The translations under genes and the position numbers were made by a program. A DNA stretch of 64,000 nucleotides, taken from assembly GCA_028288305.1 (NCBI GenBank), contig JAQBOA010000045.1, forward strand, positions 55,377 through 119,376, written 5' to 3'. The notes under the pieces are model-generated. The model searched no databases. It was not told the origin of the DNA and worked only from the letters and a program-made list of their open reading frames with translations. This document shows, one piece after another, positions 28,028 to 38,830 of the stretch (positions within the stretch are counted from its first letter, which is position 1; every line of letters begins with the position of its first letter). The stretch comes from Mucilaginibacter sp. GTDB taxonomy: Bacteria; Bacteroidota; Bacteroidia; Sphingobacteriales; Sphingobacteriaceae.

Positions 28028-31000
28028 ATGACATTTCAAAGGGCGAAATCTTTCGTTATAAATATTATTTTATTTCTAAGCATTTTCGGCTCAGTTAATA
28101 CGGTGGTCTATGGGCAAAATAAAGTAGTAAAATTTTCATCCTTAACGATAGATAATGGTCTTTCACAGAGCAACGTAAAATCTATATTAAAGGATAGATT
28201 GGGATTTATGTGGTTTTCAACTGATGATGGGTTAAACCGGTATGATGGCTATAATTTTACTGTTTACAGACACAACCCAAAGAATATCCATTCGATACCA
28301 TCAAACAATGCAGGTGTTATTTTTGAAGACAAAGCGGGTAACCTATGGATAGGCGGCAACGGTGGGTTAAGCTTATACGACCGAAGTACAGACACTTTTA
28401 CTACGTTAATTTCAAATAAAAATAATGAAAAAACATTATCCAGTGACGATGTAAGTTCCATCTTCCAGGATAGTAAAAATAATATCTGGATAGGTACTTT
28501 TTCGGGTTTAAACCTGTTGGATATAAAAACAAAAACATTTAAAAGATTTTTTTACACAAAAAATCGGGATGACATTGCCAGCCACCACATCTTTTCAATG
28601 GCCGAGGATAATTATGGCAATTTATGGTTAGGGACAGGAAACGGCCTTGTACAATTTAATTATAGCACCGGGTTTACAAAAAATTACAAGGATGGATTGG
28701 GCAACCCCCGAATTAATACGTTGTTAAAAAGCGAAAATGATGGTCTATATATTGGTACAGAAAGAAACGGACTCGATTTTTTTAATATAAAAGATCACAC
28801 TTTTAGAAATTTTTCGCATAAAGCAAACAAAGCTAATTCATTAATTAACAACAATGTATTTGCTTTAGCTCCTGCAGGCAACAAAAAGATATGGGTTGGA
28901 ACTGAAGATGGGCTTGATATCTTTGATAAGAATAAAGAAACGTTTACACATTATAAAAATGATGATAAGATAAATATTACTGAAAATAATTCAATAAATT
29001 GTATTTTAAACTGCGATGGTATTTTGTGGCTTGGAACTTATGAATCCGGGGTAAGATATTACGACACTAATTTATCCTCGTTTGATTATTTTTATAAATC
29101 TAAGCCAGATTCCAGTGGTTTAAGCAATAATATCGTTACCGCATTTGCTGAAACAAGTAAAGGTTATTGGATAGGAACAGATGGGGGCGGGTTAAATTTT
29201 CTTGATCGCCAAACACAATTATTTACTCATTATTATCCCAGTGCAACAAATAAAAACGCCATAAGCGGTAATCATATTTTGCGGCTTTTATGTGACAAAC
29301 AAAGGAATTTATGGATTGGCTATTATAATGCCGGTTTGGATGTAATTAACAACAAAACAAATAAGCTCACGCATTACGCCGTTGGAAACAAACCAAATGA
29401 AATAAGCGGGAATATCATTTTTGGTCTTGAAAAAGACAAGGCAGGAAATATTTGGATAGGCATGGATGACAATGGAGTGAATATTATTCACGAATCTAAA
29501 ATTATAAAACGATATAGGTATAATTCCAATGATACACTTCATTGTTTAACTAATAACGATGTAAGATCCATTTATAGGGACAAGGAGGATAACATGTGGG
29601 TTGGAACATTTACAGGGTTAAATTTATATAATGCCGCAACAGATAACTTCACACATTTTAAAACATATAACAGTGGCTTAAGCAATAATATTATCATTTC
29701 GATATTTGAAGACAGCAAAGGAAATATTTGGGTTGGAACACTGGGCGGCGGCCTGAATTTATATAATAAAAAGACAAAAAAAATTTCTCCCTATGTTTTT
29801 CCCGAAGGCTTAAATTATTCAATAATCAATAGTATTAATGAAGACGATAAAGGTTTCATTTGGATAGGTACAAACAGAGGGCTTATTAGTTTTAAGCCGC
29901 ATACGTCTGAATTCAGAAAATATACAGCTTTAAATAACCTGCAGGGCTATGAATTTTTTACGGGATCCACATTAAAAAATAAAAATGGCGAATTGCTCTT
30001 TGGCGGTCACAATGGGTTTAACGTAATTGATCCTGATCACCTTGCTGTGAATAAAAATAATCATAATGTGGTATTCACCGATTTCCAATTGTTCAATAAA
30101 AAAGTACCGATAGGAGAAAATTCTGTTCTTAAAAAATCAATCACTCAAACAAAGGTTATTAAGCTTGACTATGATCAGTCAGTTTTTACCATTGAGTACA
30201 GCTCGCTGAACTACACAATGCCCGATATGAATTCTTATGCTTATATGTTGCAGAACTTTGAAAAAGACTGGAACTATGTAGGCTCACAAAGAAAAGCGAC
30301 GTACACCAACCTAAACCCTGGTGAATATATTTTTAAAGTAAAAGCTGCCAATAATGATGGAGTTTGGAATAAAGAGCCTTCAATTATAAAAATTATTATT
30401 GTTCCGCCCTTCTGGATGACATGGTGGTTCAGAATATTGCTTTTTTCGGTTGTATGTAACGCCATTTACAGTTATTACCGTTACCGTACATATACGATAA
30501 AGGTACATCAAAGGATTCTTCAAAGAATGGTTAAAGAACAAACGGACGAGGTGGTTAAACAATCAGAAAAGCTCCAAAACCAATCAGAAGAGTTACAGAT
30601 ATTAAATGAAGAACTCCAGGCACAATCAGAAGAATTGCAATCTCAATCGGATTTCTTACAGGAAATAAATGAAGAATTGCATAAACAAAAAGAGCAGGAA
30701 CTGCTTGCACGCAAGGAAGCTGAAAAAGCGAATAAGGCAAAAAGTGTTTTCCTGGCAACTATGAGCCACGAGATACGAACACCAATGAATGGCGTACTTG
30801 GGATGACCTCATTACTTTTCGAGACACAGCTAAGTGCAGAACAGCGCGATTATGCCGAGACAATTAAAATTAGCGGTGAAAATTTATTGAACGTAATTAA
30901 TGACATCCTTGATTTTTCTAAAATAGAATCAGGACAGATGGAGCTTGACAACCATAATTTTAACCTTAGGCAATGTATTGAAGATGTATTGGATATTTTT

Positions 31001-32275
31001 TCGGAAGCAGCCGCTAAAAAGCAATTAGACCTTTTATATAAAATAGATCATCAAGTTCCCGCTCATCTAATTGGTGATAGACTACGCATAAGGCAAGTAT
31101 TATTAAATTTAATAAATAACGCCATCAAATTTACCAGTAAAGGTCAGATTTTGGTTGAAATAAACTTGCTTGAAAAAAATGGCGACACTTTAAATCTGGG
31201 CTTTAAAATAACCGATACCGGAATGGGCATACCAAATGATAAAGTGCAGCGCTTATTTATCGCGTTTTCGCAGGTTGACGCTTCTATCACCCGTAAACAT
31301 GGTGGTACCGGATTAGGGCTGGTAATATGCGAACGCCTGGTTGAACTGATGGGCGGAGAAATAGCAATTGAAAGCGAACAGGGAAAAGGCACTACAGTTA
31401 CCTTTAATATAAAAAATGAAGTAAGTAACATAATTATCGATGAAAATGTAATTTCCAATATAAGAGAAGCTAAAGGCAAGCGCGTATTATTGATAGATCA
31501 AAATTTAGCGGTCCTTGATGTTTTAGAAGACCAGCTTAAGCAATGGAAATTAGTACCGGTATGTGCGTCATCCGCTAATGAGGCATTAAAATATTTAACC
31601 GGCGGTGAGAAATTCGATTTGGTGATTAGCGGTCCACGTATTCCCGGGACTGATACGCTTGAATTAACTAAAGTTATTAAGAATATTGACAGTAAAATAC
31701 CTATTATACTTTTATGCTCGGTTCTTGAGAAAAATAAAAATCATGAATGGTTCGATAAAATATTAATAAAACCTGTTAAACAACAACAATTGTTAAATAT
31801 TATAGAAACAGAACTTCTGCATAACAATCATGTTATAGAAGAACAAGCACCGGCAAAGTTACTTTCCGAACAATTTGCTCAAAAATTCCCGATGAACATT
31901 TTGATTGCCGAGGATAACCTGATCAATCAAAAGCTTATTACAAAAGTGGTCACCAAGCTCGGCTATAACCCGCAGGTAGTTAACAACGGTACCCAGGTAC
32001 TCAGGATAATCGATTCGGAGATGTTCGATATTATTTTGATGGACGTTCAAATGCCAGAACTTGACGGTTTGGAAACTACCCGCATCATCCGAAAGAAAGA
32101 TATGAAGCAACCCATTATTATTGCTATGACTGCAAGCGCAATGGCTGAAGACAAGGCTCAGTGCTCAGATGCGGGAATGAATTATTTTGTATCAAAACCA
32201 ATTAGTATCAATGATTTAATTTCAGTATTAGAAAAATCTTTTACCGAAAATCAAATTAGTCACACAATAGAATAG
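28028..32275 (+). CDS. Hybrid two-component histidine kinase with periplasmic propeller and two receiver domains
   Basis: A 1415-residue membrane sensor. After a signal sequence (residues about 1-30) come about 14 Reg_prop propeller strands (recurrent NLWIGT/GLNRYD patterns) to residue about 690, then a Y_Y_Y domain (about 707-794). One membrane helix (about 797-820) and a Gln/Glu-rich coiled coil (about 834-904) follow. Next come a HisKA domain with phospho-His914 in [11 protein letters not shown] and an HATPase (about 1014-1127, GGTGLGL). Receiver 1 (about 1149-1260) is degenerate: IDQN replaces the acidic pair and Gly1202 stands at the phospho-Asp position. Receiver 2 is intact with Asp1339 in LMDVQMP. 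Unlike classical HTCS regulators it has no AraC DNA-binding domain. The ligand is unknown. Confidence 0.93.
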   Translation: MTFQRAKSFVINIILFLSIFGSVNTVVYGQNKVVKFSSLTIDNGLSQSNVKSILKDRLGFMWFSTDDGLNRYDGYNFTVYRHNPKNIHSIPSNNAGVIFEDKAGNLWIGGNGGLSLYDRSTDTFTTLISNKNNEKTLSSDDVSSIFQDSKNNIWIGTFSGLNLLDIKTKTFKRFFYTKNRDDIASHHIFSMAEDNYGNLWLGTGNGLVQFNYSTGFTKNYKDGLGNPRINTLLKSENDGLYIGTERNGLDFFNIKDHTFRNFSHKANKANSLINNNVFALAPAGNKKIWVGTEDGLDIFDKNKETFTHYKNDDKINITENNSINCILNCDGILWLGTYESGVRYYDTNLSSFDYFYKSKPDSSGLSNNIVTAFAETSKGYWIGTDGGGLNFLDRQTQLFTHYYPSATNKNAISGNHILRLLCDKQRNLWIGYYNAGLDVINNKTNKLTHYAVGNKPNEISGNIIFGLEKDKAGNIWIGMDDNGVNIIHESKIIKRYRYNSNDTLHCLTNNDVRSIYRDKEDNMWVGTFTGLNLYNAATDNFTHFKTYNSGLSNNIIISIFEDSKGNIWVGTLGGGLNLYNKKTKKISPYVFPEGLNYSIINSINEDDKGFIWIGTNRGLISFKPHTSEFRKYTALNNLQGYEFFTGSTLKNKNGELLFGGHNGFNVIDPDHLAVNKNNHNVVFTDFQLFNKKVPIGENSVLKKSITQTKVIKLDYDQSVFTIEYSSLNYTMPDMNSYAYMLQNFEKDWNYVGSQRKATYTNLNPGEYIFKVKAANNDGVWNKEPSIIKIIIVPPFWMTWWFRILLFSVVCNAIYSYYRYRTYTIKVHQRILQRMVKEQTDEVVKQSEKLQNQSEELQILNEELQAQSEELQSQSDFLQEINEELHKQKEQELLARKEAEKANKAKSVFLATMSHEIRTPMNGVLGMTSLLFETQLSAEQRDYAETIKISGENLLNVINDILDFSKIESGQMELDNHNFNLRQCIEDVLDIFSEAAAKKQLDLLYKIDHQVPAHLIGDRLRIRQVLLNLINNAIKFTSKGQILVEINLLEKNGDTLNLGFKITDTGMGIPNDKVQRLFIAFSQVDASITRKHGGTGLGLVICERLVELMGGEIAIESEQGKGTTVTFNIKNEVSNIIIDENVISNIREAKGKRVLLIDQNLAVLDVLEDQLKQWKLVPVCASSANEALKYLTGGEKFDLVISGPRIPGTDTLELTKVIKNIDSKIPIILLCSVLEKNKNHEWFDKILIKPVKQQQLLNIIETELLHNNHVIEEQAPAKLLSEQFAQKFPMNILIAEDNLINQKLITKVVTKLGYNPQVVNNGTQVLRIIDSEMFDIILMDVQMPELDGLETTRIIRKKDMKQPIIIAMTASAMAEDKAQCSDAGMNYFVSKPISINDLISVLEKSFTENQISHTIE

Positions 32276-32288
32276 CAACGTAAATTGA

Positions 32289-32423
32289 GAGGCAAGAACC
32301 AAGAATCAAGAGTAAAGAAAATAGCTTAAAGTGTAGGGAGCCCGACAAAAAGAAAACATTTTGGCACAACATCCCCTCGACCTGATTTTTATCTTGGTTC
32401 CTGGCTCTAATATCTTGATTCGC
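32289..32423. repeat. CAAGAATCAAGA-type word palindrome (family shared with 14524-14686)
   Basis: The left arm holds GGCAAGAACCAAGAATCAAG and the right arm ATCTTGGTTCCTGGCTCTAA plus TATCTTGATTCGC. It lies between the convergent hybrid kinase and deacetylase genes. The right arm closely matches the reversed left arm of the 14.5-kb element. Confidence 0.7.
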
Positions 32424-32441
32424 TTTAGTAGATAAATATTA

Positions 32442-33446
32442 TCATTGCCCTGAATTATTTCCTTCAAACTCCTCATCAACACTTTCTCTCAAATCATATA
32501 GTAACCACTGCTTTTTAGCTATAGATTGTGTTTTTGATTGAAGCAGCTTAATAAAATCATTAACGCCAACGGGTTCATTGCCATTAGCATGGATTAATAC
32601 AATACTACCAGGTTGCGATTGCTGTCCTTTAGCCAGCCAGGCATCTGAGCCAATAGGGATCAGGCCAAAATCAGTGATCTTATAAACTAATTGCTGATCG
32701 GATACCAATCCTGGAAACCTGAAAAATATAGAAGGAAGCAATCCATTTTTCAACATTGCTTTTTCCGTCTCCAGCACTTCATAATTAATATCGGTCCCCG
32801 GTTCGAGTAAAAAGTTTTCTTTAAGGGGAAGCTTCGCGCTTACACGGTGATTATAGGAATGGTTGATCCAGGTTATATAAATTTCATGATCAGCCTGCAT
32901 CTTTTTTAACCATTCCAGATCCTGGGGATGCTGCAACATCCATATACCTGAAACAGATAATGCTACTGGTACAGGACGTTCTACTTTTTGAAACTCTTTA
33001 AAAATATCAGTAAAAATCCTTTTATCCAGCGGGCGGTGCGATGGGCATAGGTCTGCTGTGAGACTTATCCCTGTTTCCTTTGGCATGCCACTTTCAATGC
33101 CGGCATTTTGTATGTGCTTAGATTGCTTTTCGGCTTTATTTATCGCTTTTATATAAGGGGTAACTTTAAAGAATGCTCTTGCTTCTATCAAGGTCATTGG
33201 TTTAACCTGGTAAATTTTTGTTTGGTCAATCCTGGTTTCCAAAGTTTGAGGATTTACCATCATAAAATAGGTTTTACCCTCATTTTCAAACTGTCTTAGG
33301 ATCATATAATCCTGCGGAAAATTATGGGCCCATCCAAAGTAAACTTTGTAATTGGTTATTTTTAGATAGTTGGCTTGGGCATTGGCTGTAATAACCGAAA
33401 CTGCCAATAAAAAAGAAAAAAGAAGATATCTCAGAAATTGTTTCAT
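32442..33446 (-). CDS. Exported polysaccharide deacetylase (NodB-like)
   Basis: A 334-residue secreted protein with a signal peptide ending at ANAQA. From about residue 125 it carries a NodB-type domain: SLTADLCPSHRP with the catalytic Asp, WINHSYNH with the HxxxH metal ligands, FFRFPG with the conserved Arg and Pro, and IHANG as the final His motif. The family removes N- or O-acetyl groups from glycans. The first 100 residues (YLKITNYKVYFGW, MMVNPQTLETRID) are not recognised. A divergent hairpin-rich gap separates it from pdxJ. Confidence 0.82.
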   Translation of the reverse strand: MKQFLRYLLFSFLLAVSVITANAQANYLKITNYKVYFGWAHNFPQDYMILRQFENEGKTYFMMVNPQTLETRIDQTKIYQVKPMTLIEARAFFKVTPYIKAINKAEKQSKHIQNAGIESGMPKETGISLTADLCPSHRPLDKRIFTDIFKEFQKVERPVPVALSVSGIWMLQHPQDLEWLKKMQADHEIYITWINHSYNHRVSAKLPLKENFLLEPGTDINYEVLETEKAMLKNGLLPSIFFRFPGLVSDQQLVYKITDFGLIPIGSDAWLAKGQQSQPGSIVLIHANGNEPVGVNDFIKLLQSKTQSIAKKQWLLYDLRESVDEEFEGNNSGQ

Positions 33447-33450
33447 TTGT

Positions 33451-33549
33451 GATTTCGATGTTCGATTTCGAATTTAGTATTTATATGTTTGCATTGGAAT
33501 TTGTATTTACAAATCTTAAAATAAATCCGAAATAGAACATCCGAAATAG
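33451..33549. repeat. TCCGAAAT-type hairpin covering the divergent deacetylase/pdxJ promoter region
   Basis: The left arm (about 33451-33476, GATTTCGATGTTCGATTTCG) pairs with the right arm (about 33522-33549, containing AATCCGAAATAGAACATCCG) over about 26 bp with a few mismatches. The element spans nearly the whole intergenic region, and its right arm ends at the pdxJ start codon. Confidence 0.7.
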
Positions 33550-33550
33550 A

Positions 33551-34273
33551 ATGACCCGTTTATCTGTAAATATCAATAAAATAGCCACTCTGCGTAACTC
33601 ACGTGGCGGCAACAACCCTGACCTCATACAAGTTGCCAAAGACTGTGAGCGCTTTGGTGCACAGGGTATAACTGTACATCCGCGGCCCGATGAAAGGCAT
33701 ATCCGTTATAATGATGTTTTTGAGCTGAAAAAAATTGTTACCACCGAGTTTAATATAGAAGGGAATTGCCAGGAGCAAAAGTTTATCGACCTGGTATTGG
33801 CAAATAAGCCCGAACAGGTAACATTAGTACCTGATGCCTTAGGACAAATTACTTCCAACCATGGATGGGATACGATTTCCAACCAGCGTTATTTAAAGGA
33901 TATGATCGCGGTATTTAAGCAGGCGGGCATTCGTGTTTCCATATTTGTAGATCCGGTAAAAGAAATGGTAGAGGCTGCTGCCACAACTGGAACTGACCGT
34001 ATCGAATTGTATACAGAGGCTTATGCGCACCATTATCACCTGAATAAAGAAGCTGCCATAGCACCCTACATACAAGCGGCAGAAATTGCGCAAAAAAAAG
34101 GATTAGGAATAAATGCAGGCCACGACCTTGATTTACATAACTTAAAATATTTTGCTGAAAACATACCGGGTCTGGCTGAAGTAAGCATAGGCCATGCCCT
34201 TATTTGCGATGCGTTGTACTTTGGACTCGAAAATACTATACAAATGTATTTAAGACAATTGGCTATTCATTGA
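33551..34273 (+). CDS. pdxJ: Pyridoxine 5'-phosphate synthase
   Basis: A 240-residue cytosolic enzyme of the DXP-dependent vitamin B6 pathway, condensing 3-amino-2-oxopropyl phosphate with 1-deoxy-xylulose 5-phosphate to give pyridoxine 5'-phosphate. The TIM barrel shows [34 protein letters not shown], and the phosphate-binding end [12 protein letters not shown]. Its substrate DXP is made by Dxs, also encoded in this window. The ATG directly follows the right arm of a large inverted repeat. gcvP, a PLP enzyme, lies downstream with its own promoter. Confidence 0.96.
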   Translation: MTRLSVNINKIATLRNSRGGNNPDLIQVAKDCERFGAQGITVHPRPDERHIRYNDVFELKKIVTTEFNIEGNCQEQKFIDLVLANKPEQVTLVPDALGQITSNHGWDTISNQRYLKDMIAVFKQAGIRVSIFVDPVKEMVEAAATTGTDRIELYTEAYAHHYHLNKEAAIAPYIQAAEIAQKKGLGINAGHDLDLHNLKYFAENIPGLAEVSIGHALICDALYFGLENTIQMYLRQLAIH

Positions 34274-34316
34274 TTGAATTTTCCGTGTAAAACCAGTGTC
34301 ACTATCAGGTTACGGC

Positions 34317-34348
34317 TTTGTTACTAAACCAGTAAAATTGTACCTTTG
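34317..34348 (+). promoter_or_regulatory. Bacteroidota promoter TTTG-N20-TACCTTTG for gcvP
   Basis: The -33 TTTG is at 34317-34320 and the -7 TACCTTTG at 34341-34348, with a 20-nt spacer, the best consensus match in the window. It gives a leader of about 22 nt with AAGGAAG before the ATG. Confidence 0.7.
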
Positions 34349-34374
34349 CGCTAAAAATTAAGGAAGCCCCATTG

Positions 34375-37266
34375 ATGAAGTTGAATATTGAGTACCAGGA
34401 AAAATTCCAGTCGCGGCACATTGCCCCAAATCAAACTGACACGGAACAAATGTTAAAAGTTATCGGCGTAAATTCACTCGATGAACTTATTGAACAAACT
34501 ATTCCGAAAAATATCAGGTTAAAAGTACCGCTTAATCTTCCTGCTGCAAAAAGTGAATTCGATTACCTCAATTCGCTAAAGCAAACTGCTTCAAAAAACA
34601 AAGTATTCAAATCATTTATCGGGCAAGGCTATTATGATGTAATAGTGCCGGGCGTTATACAACGTAATATCCTTGAAAATCCAGGCTGGTATACCCAGTA
34701 TACCCCTTACCAGGCCGAAATAGCCCAGGGACGTTTACAGGCCTTATTGAACTTCCAGACAATGGTGATTGACCTTACCGGGATGGAAATTGCCAACGCC
34801 TCGCTATTGGATGAAGGCACCGCTGCAGCCGAAGCCATGTTTATGCAATATAGTTTGCGTAAAAATCAAAACGCCAATGTGTTTTTTGTATCTAAAGAAG
34901 TATTCCCGCAAACAATTGATATTTTAAAAACCCGCGCACAGCCTTACGGTATCGAATTGCAAATAGGTGATCATCGGACTGCAGAACTTACAGATACTAT
35001 GTTTGGTGCCATTGTACAATATCCTGCCGGTAATGGAGCTGTTTATAATTATACCGATTATGCCGCAAAGGCGCATGAAAAAGGCATCAAATTAACAGTT
35101 GTTGCTGATATTATGAGCCTTGCACTTTTAACGCCACCAGGCGAGTGGGGCGCTGACATTGTTGTCGGCTCTACGCAACGCTTTGGTGTACCTATGGGTT
35201 TTGGCGGTCCTCATGCAGCTTTTTTTGCTACAAAAGAAGAATACAAACGCTCGATACCCGGCCGGATTATAGGTGTGACTATTGACAGTGCAGGCGATTA
35301 TGCTTTACGGATGGCCCTGCAAACCCGCGAACAACATATCCGCCGCGATAAGGCCACTTCAAACATCTGTACCGCCCAGGCTTTACTTGCAATTATGGCT
35401 GGCATGTATACTGTTTATCATGGTCCTTCCGGAATAAAATTAATAGCCGAAAGAATACATGGCTTAGCTGTTTTATTGTCAGACTCTTTAAAACAATTAG
35501 GTTATGAACAATTAAACGAGTCGTTTTTTGATACACTGAAATTTGAACTGGGTAATTTGGCAGGCCCGGTTCACGCTGAAGCTATCAATAACGAAATGAA
35601 CTTTAATTATAAAGGTTCAACAGTTACCATTTCAATTGATGAGACTACTTCGCCCGAAGACATAAAAACCATAGTCCGTTTTTTTGCAAAGGTAAAAGGC
35701 AAAACTTTGAATGATGTAAATTTTGATAAGCTAAAAACACATTTAAAAACGGTTATACCTGCTGATTTGCAACGTAAATCAGCTTACTTAACACATCCTT
35801 TATTTAATTCGCACCATTCGGAGCATGAAATGCTGAGGTATATCAAGTCATTGGAAGCAAAAGACCTATCGCTTTGTCATTCAATGATCGCGTTAGGTTC
35901 ATGCACTATGAAACTGAATGCTACCACCGAAATGGTTCCGGTTACCTGGGCGGAATTTAGTAAAATACACCCTTTTGCTCCAACAGACCAGGTTGGAGGG
36001 TATATGCAATTGTTTGACGAGTTAAACAGTTGGCTTTGTGAAATTACAGGCTTTGCAGCAATGAGCTTGCAGCCAAATTCCGGCGCCCAGGGCGAATATG
36101 CCGGTTTAATGGTAATCCGTGCTTATCATCGCGACAGGGGTGATGACCATCGCAATATTGCCCTTATCCCCTCTTCAGCACACGGCACTAATCCTGCATC
36201 AGCAGCAATGGCCGGTATGAAGATTATTGTTGTAAAATGTGATGACAACGGAAATATTGATGTTACCGATCTTAAAGCAAAAGCTGAACAGTATAAAAAT
36301 GAACTTTCGGCGCTAATGGTAACCTATCCATCCACTCATGGTGTATTTGAGGAATCCATTATTGAAATATGTGATATTATTCATCAAAATGGCGGACAGG
36401 TTTACATGGATGGTGCAAACATGAATGCGCAGGTTGGCTTAACAAGTCCGGCTAATATTGGCGCTGATGTTTGTCATTTAAATTTGCATAAAACTTTTTG
36501 TATCCCTCATGGCGGCGGTGGTCCGGGTATGGGTCCTATTGGTGTTGCAAAACATTTGGTCCCCTATTTACCTGGTCATGCTGTTGTAGATATTGATAAA
36601 GGAAAATCAATCCACGCTGTTTCTTCAGCACCATGGGGATCTGCTTCCATACTGATCATTTCTCACGCTTATATCGCAATGATGGGTGGTGATGGTCTGA
36701 CTGACGCTACACGTTATGCTATATTAAATGCCAATTATATAAAAACACGTTTGCAACATCATTACCCGGTATTATACACCGGTAAAAATGACCGTTGTGC
36801 ACACGAAATGATACTTGATTGCCGTTCCTTCAAAAATTTCGGTATTGAAGTTACCGATATTGCAAAGCGCTTAATGGATTATGGTTTCCATGCCCCAACC
36901 GTGTCTTTCCCTGTTGCAGGTACAGTAATGGTTGAGCCTACAGAATCAGAACCAAAACAAGAATTAGACCGCTTTTGTGATGCGATGATTTCCATCCGTC
37001 ATGAAATTGATGATGTGGAAAAAGCAATAGCCGACAAGACAGATAATCCTTTAAAAAACGCTCCGCATACAGCGGCAGTAATTACAGCGAACGAATGGGA
37101 GCATCCTTACACACGTCAAAAAGCGGCCTTCCCGCTACCTTACGTCGCAGCTTATAAATTCTGGCCTTCTGTAGGGCGTGTTAATGATACCTATGGTGAC
37201 AGGACATTAATCTGTAGTTGCCCGCCGTTGGAAGATTATGCTTTTGAGGAGAGTGTTATAGAATAA
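34375..37266 (+). CDS. gcvP: Glycine dehydrogenase (decarboxylating), P-protein, single chain
   Basis: The 963-residue PLP-dependent P-protein of the glycine cleavage system, which decarboxylates glycine and passes the aminomethyl group to the lipoyl H-protein. It is the fused long form, with an N-terminal half ([40 protein letters not shown] split over nearby segments) and a C-terminal half with the PLP lysine in [21 protein letters not shown] 34375 is preferred to the TTG one codon earlier. A strong promoter precedes it. gcvT and gcvH are not in this window. Intact. Confidence 0.97.
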   Translation: MKLNIEYQEKFQSRHIAPNQTDTEQMLKVIGVNSLDELIEQTIPKNIRLKVPLNLPAAKSEFDYLNSLKQTASKNKVFKSFIGQGYYDVIVPGVIQRNILENPGWYTQYTPYQAEIAQGRLQALLNFQTMVIDLTGMEIANASLLDEGTAAAEAMFMQYSLRKNQNANVFFVSKEVFPQTIDILKTRAQPYGIELQIGDHRTAELTDTMFGAIVQYPAGNGAVYNYTDYAAKAHEKGIKLTVVADIMSLALLTPPGEWGADIVVGSTQRFGVPMGFGGPHAAFFATKEEYKRSIPGRIIGVTIDSAGDYALRMALQTREQHIRRDKATSNICTAQALLAIMAGMYTVYHGPSGIKLIAERIHGLAVLLSDSLKQLGYEQLNESFFDTLKFELGNLAGPVHAEAINNEMNFNYKGSTVTISIDETTSPEDIKTIVRFFAKVKGKTLNDVNFDKLKTHLKTVIPADLQRKSAYLTHPLFNSHHSEHEMLRYIKSLEAKDLSLCHSMIALGSCTMKLNATTEMVPVTWAEFSKIHPFAPTDQVGGYMQLFDELNSWLCEITGFAAMSLQPNSGAQGEYAGLMVIRAYHRDRGDDHRNIALIPSSAHGTNPASAAMAGMKIIVVKCDDNGNIDVTDLKAKAEQYKNELSALMVTYPSTHGVFEESIIEICDIIHQNGGQVYMDGANMNAQVGLTSPANIGADVCHLNLHKTFCIPHGGGGPGMGPIGVAKHLVPYLPGHAVVDIDKGKSIHAVSSAPWGSASILIISHAYIAMMGGDGLTDATRYAILNANYIKTRLQHHYPVLYTGKNDRCAHEMILDCRSFKNFGIEVTDIAKRLMDYGFHAPTVSFPVAGTVMVEPTESEPKQELDRFCDAMISIRHEIDDVEKAIADKTDNPLKNAPHTAAVITANEWEHPYTRQKAAFPLPYVAAYKFWPSVGRVNDTYGDRTLICSCPPLEDYAFEESVIE

Positions 37267-37269
37267 ATG

Positions 37270-37345
37270 TACAGATGAGTGATGTGCAGATGTGCAGATG
37301 ATTTAAAAATAATCCGCACATTTGCACATCTGAAATTTGCACATC
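37270..37345. repeat. GTGCAGATG-type word palindrome (family shared with 55975-56080)
   Basis: GTGCAGATGTGCAGATG in the left arm faces CACATTTGCACATCTG and TTTGCACATC in the right arm. It fills the gap between gcvP and the following small gene on the same strand. Confidence 0.7.
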
Positions 37346-37349
37346 AAAG

Positions 37350-37661
37350 ATGATCGCCAACACCCCAACCCCACCCTATTACGCCGTTATCTTTACCTCA
37401 CTACGCACAGAAGGAGACAATGGTTATAGTTCTATGGCTGATGAAATGGCTGAACTTGCCCAACAGCAAGAGGGCTATTTAGGTATCGAATCCGCAAGAA
37501 ACGATTTAGGTATCACGGTTTCCTATTGGCGTTCACTGGAAGATATTAAAAACTGGAAGGCTAACACCCGGCACCTTTTTGCCCAAAAGCAGGGCCGCGA
37601 AAAATGGTATGAGCATTACAAGGTACGGATATGCAAGGTTGAGCGGGATTATGAATTTTAG
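37350..37661 (+). CDS. Antibiotic biosynthesis monooxygenase (ABM)-like domain protein
   Basis: A 103-residue ferredoxin-like alpha/beta barrel protein. YYAVIFTSLRTEG starts the first strand. MAELAQQQEGYLGIESARN, VSYWRSLEDIKNWKANTRH and KWYEHYKVRICKVERDY fit the ABM/YdhR-like family of small dimeric oxygenases and haem-degrading-like proteins. The substrate is unknown. It follows gcvP after an 83-nt palindromic gap. Its ATG lies just after the right arm of that palindrome. Confidence 0.8.
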   Translation: MIANTPTPPYYAVIFTSLRTEGDNGYSSMADEMAELAQQQEGYLGIESARNDLGITVSYWRSLEDIKNWKANTRHLFAQKQGREKWYEHYKVRICKVERDYEF

Positions 37662-37671
37662 CAGGTTCGGT

Positions 37672-37718
37672 TTTCTCAAATCCTGTTAATCCTTAAATCC
37701 TGTAAATCCTGATTCAGA
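37672..37718. repeat. AAATCCTG word repeat
   Basis: TCAAATCCTGTTAATCC, AAATCCTG, TAAATCCTG and GATTCAG follow one another. This is a short array of AATCCTG words like other intergenic word arrays here. No opposing arm was found. Confidence 0.4.
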
Positions 37719-37847
37719 CAAAATTCACCGCTAAAACCCCCGCATTCACCGACTTGTTTAAACCACTGACCTAATTCACATTGTCATTTTTATTTTACAC
37801 GGTAATTTTATAACAAATAATTTAATCGTCCGTTTAAAATTTCAATA

Positions 37848-38216
37848 ATGAACACCTACCAAAACACATATAATTATTCGCCATTTGCAGGGATGACGAT
37901 GGATGAATATAGCTTTATTCAGCACGCATCAGCCGGAGTCACTCAAAATCAAATGCTGACTTTTATGGCTGTTTATAACAGCAGAAGAAAAAATTCTTTC
38001 GACATTTTAATAGCTACTTTATTTGGGTTTTTAGGCATTGCAGGGATACAAAGATTTTTGACTGGTCAAACTCTTTTAGGGTTCATTTATTTTTTCACTG
38101 GCGGTATTTTTCTTATCGGCACTTTGGTGGACTTATTTACCTACAAAAGTATCGCTAACGATTACAACAGGCATCTGGCTTATGATTGCTATCAGATAGC
38201 TAAGATGAATAACTAG
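37848..38216 (+). CDS. TM2 domain-containing membrane protein
   Basis: A 122-residue inner-membrane protein with a soluble N-terminal part of about 55 residues (YSFIQHASAGVTQNQ), followed by the TM2 domain. The first helix is FDILIATLFGFLGIAGIQRFL, then GQTLLGFIYFFTGGIFLIGTLVDLFTY, with the usual short turn between two helices. TM2 proteins are widespread and of unknown function. A terminator stem lies about 60 nt downstream. Confidence 0.88.
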   Translation: MNTYQNTYNYSPFAGMTMDEYSFIQHASAGVTQNQMLTFMAVYNSRRKNSFDILIATLFGFLGIAGIQRFLTGQTLLGFIYFFTGGIFLIGTLVDLFTYKSIANDYNRHLAYDCYQIAKMNN

Positions 38217-38276
38217 CCTTCAATTGCAGAGCTGTGTAAATCATAGCTGCGCAACTCTATCATATATGAATTAAAT

Positions 38277-38309
38277 AAAATCCATTCTGGTCTCCCGGAT
38301 GGATTTTTT
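38277..38309 (+). terminator. Terminator-like hairpin after the TM2 gene
   Basis: AAATCCAT pairs with ATGGATTT through an inner CTGG/CCGG stem, followed by T residues. Confidence 0.65.
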
Positions 38310-38381
38310 GTTTAAAAAAATTTTTAAATAACTTCCTCAGAATTCGAAATTATCGCCATCTCATATTTTCAAACTAAACAA

Positions 38382-38498
38382 AGGGTGTCATGGTGAGGCA
38401 CTCGAACCATGTGCGCAAAGGCACGACGCTAATGCATTAACGCTATGCATTGCGTGCAGGCCACCCCACATGGTTCGAGTGCCTCACCATGACACCCT
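38382..38498. repeat. Perfect 32-bp inverted repeat, GTCAT...ATGAC hairpin family, copy M1
   Basis: Arms at 38382-38413 and 38467-38498 are exact reverse complements (32 bp, starting AGGGTGTCATGGTGAGGCAC). The 53-nt loop contains CGCTAATGCA and CTATGCAT, features shared with the copy at 62289. There is no coding capacity. It may be a small non-autonomous mobile hairpin. Confidence 0.85.
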
Positions 38499-38559
38499 AT
38501 AAACAAGTCATACCAACACAATCTTTTTGCGGAAATTATTTTAAAGACTTTGCTAAGCT

Positions 38560-38774
38560 TTAATCCGAAACCATTTCCCCCATTGACTTCTCTCTTACTT
38601 CCTTAAATTCTGACCCCTTTTTCCAGCCGGGAAAGGTAGTTTCATTTGCTAACTCGTCCCCTATTTTAAAAAGCAGGTTAGCTACCTGAGCCGCCGACCG
38701 GAAACGAACAGCACTTGTATCAAAACAGTACAAGTGAAAATTGCAAAACAGGATAATAATCTGATAGTTAGCAT
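38560..38774 (-). other. Possible gene remnant, or a 30-residue hydrophobic peptide
   Basis: Two minus-strand frames look protein-like. From ATG 38774 a 30-codon frame ends at 38682 and encodes a hydrophobic peptide (MLTIRLLSCFAIFTCTVLIQ, then VLFVSGRRLR). In another frame an ORF without ATG runs to TAA at 38560-38562 and includes RSAAQVANLLFKIGDELANE and FPGWKKGSEFKEVREKS. A frameshift could join them into one exported protein of about 70 residues. Within the overlap CACTTGTA (38712-38719) and TACAAGTG (38729-38736) form a hairpin. No family is recognised. The other parts of the gap 38217-38830 are a terminator, hairpin M1 and AT-rich DNA. Confidence 0.25.
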
Positions 38775-38830
38775 TTTACTATATCGGCATACTGTTTGAG
38801 TGCAAATTCATAGAGATAAAGAAGGAAGAA

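Noticed and set aside
28028..32275. Classical HTCS regulator with AraC output
   Set aside because: The C-terminus ends in a second receiver; no helix-turn-helix sequence follows it.
34274..34374. Glycine riboswitch upstream of gcvP
   Set aside because: The gap to the promoter and ATG is too short, with only about 22 nt of leader after the inferred start.
38382..38498. tRNA or structured RNA gene
   Set aside because: The structure is a single long perfect stem without cloverleaf features and belongs to the GTCAT hairpin family.
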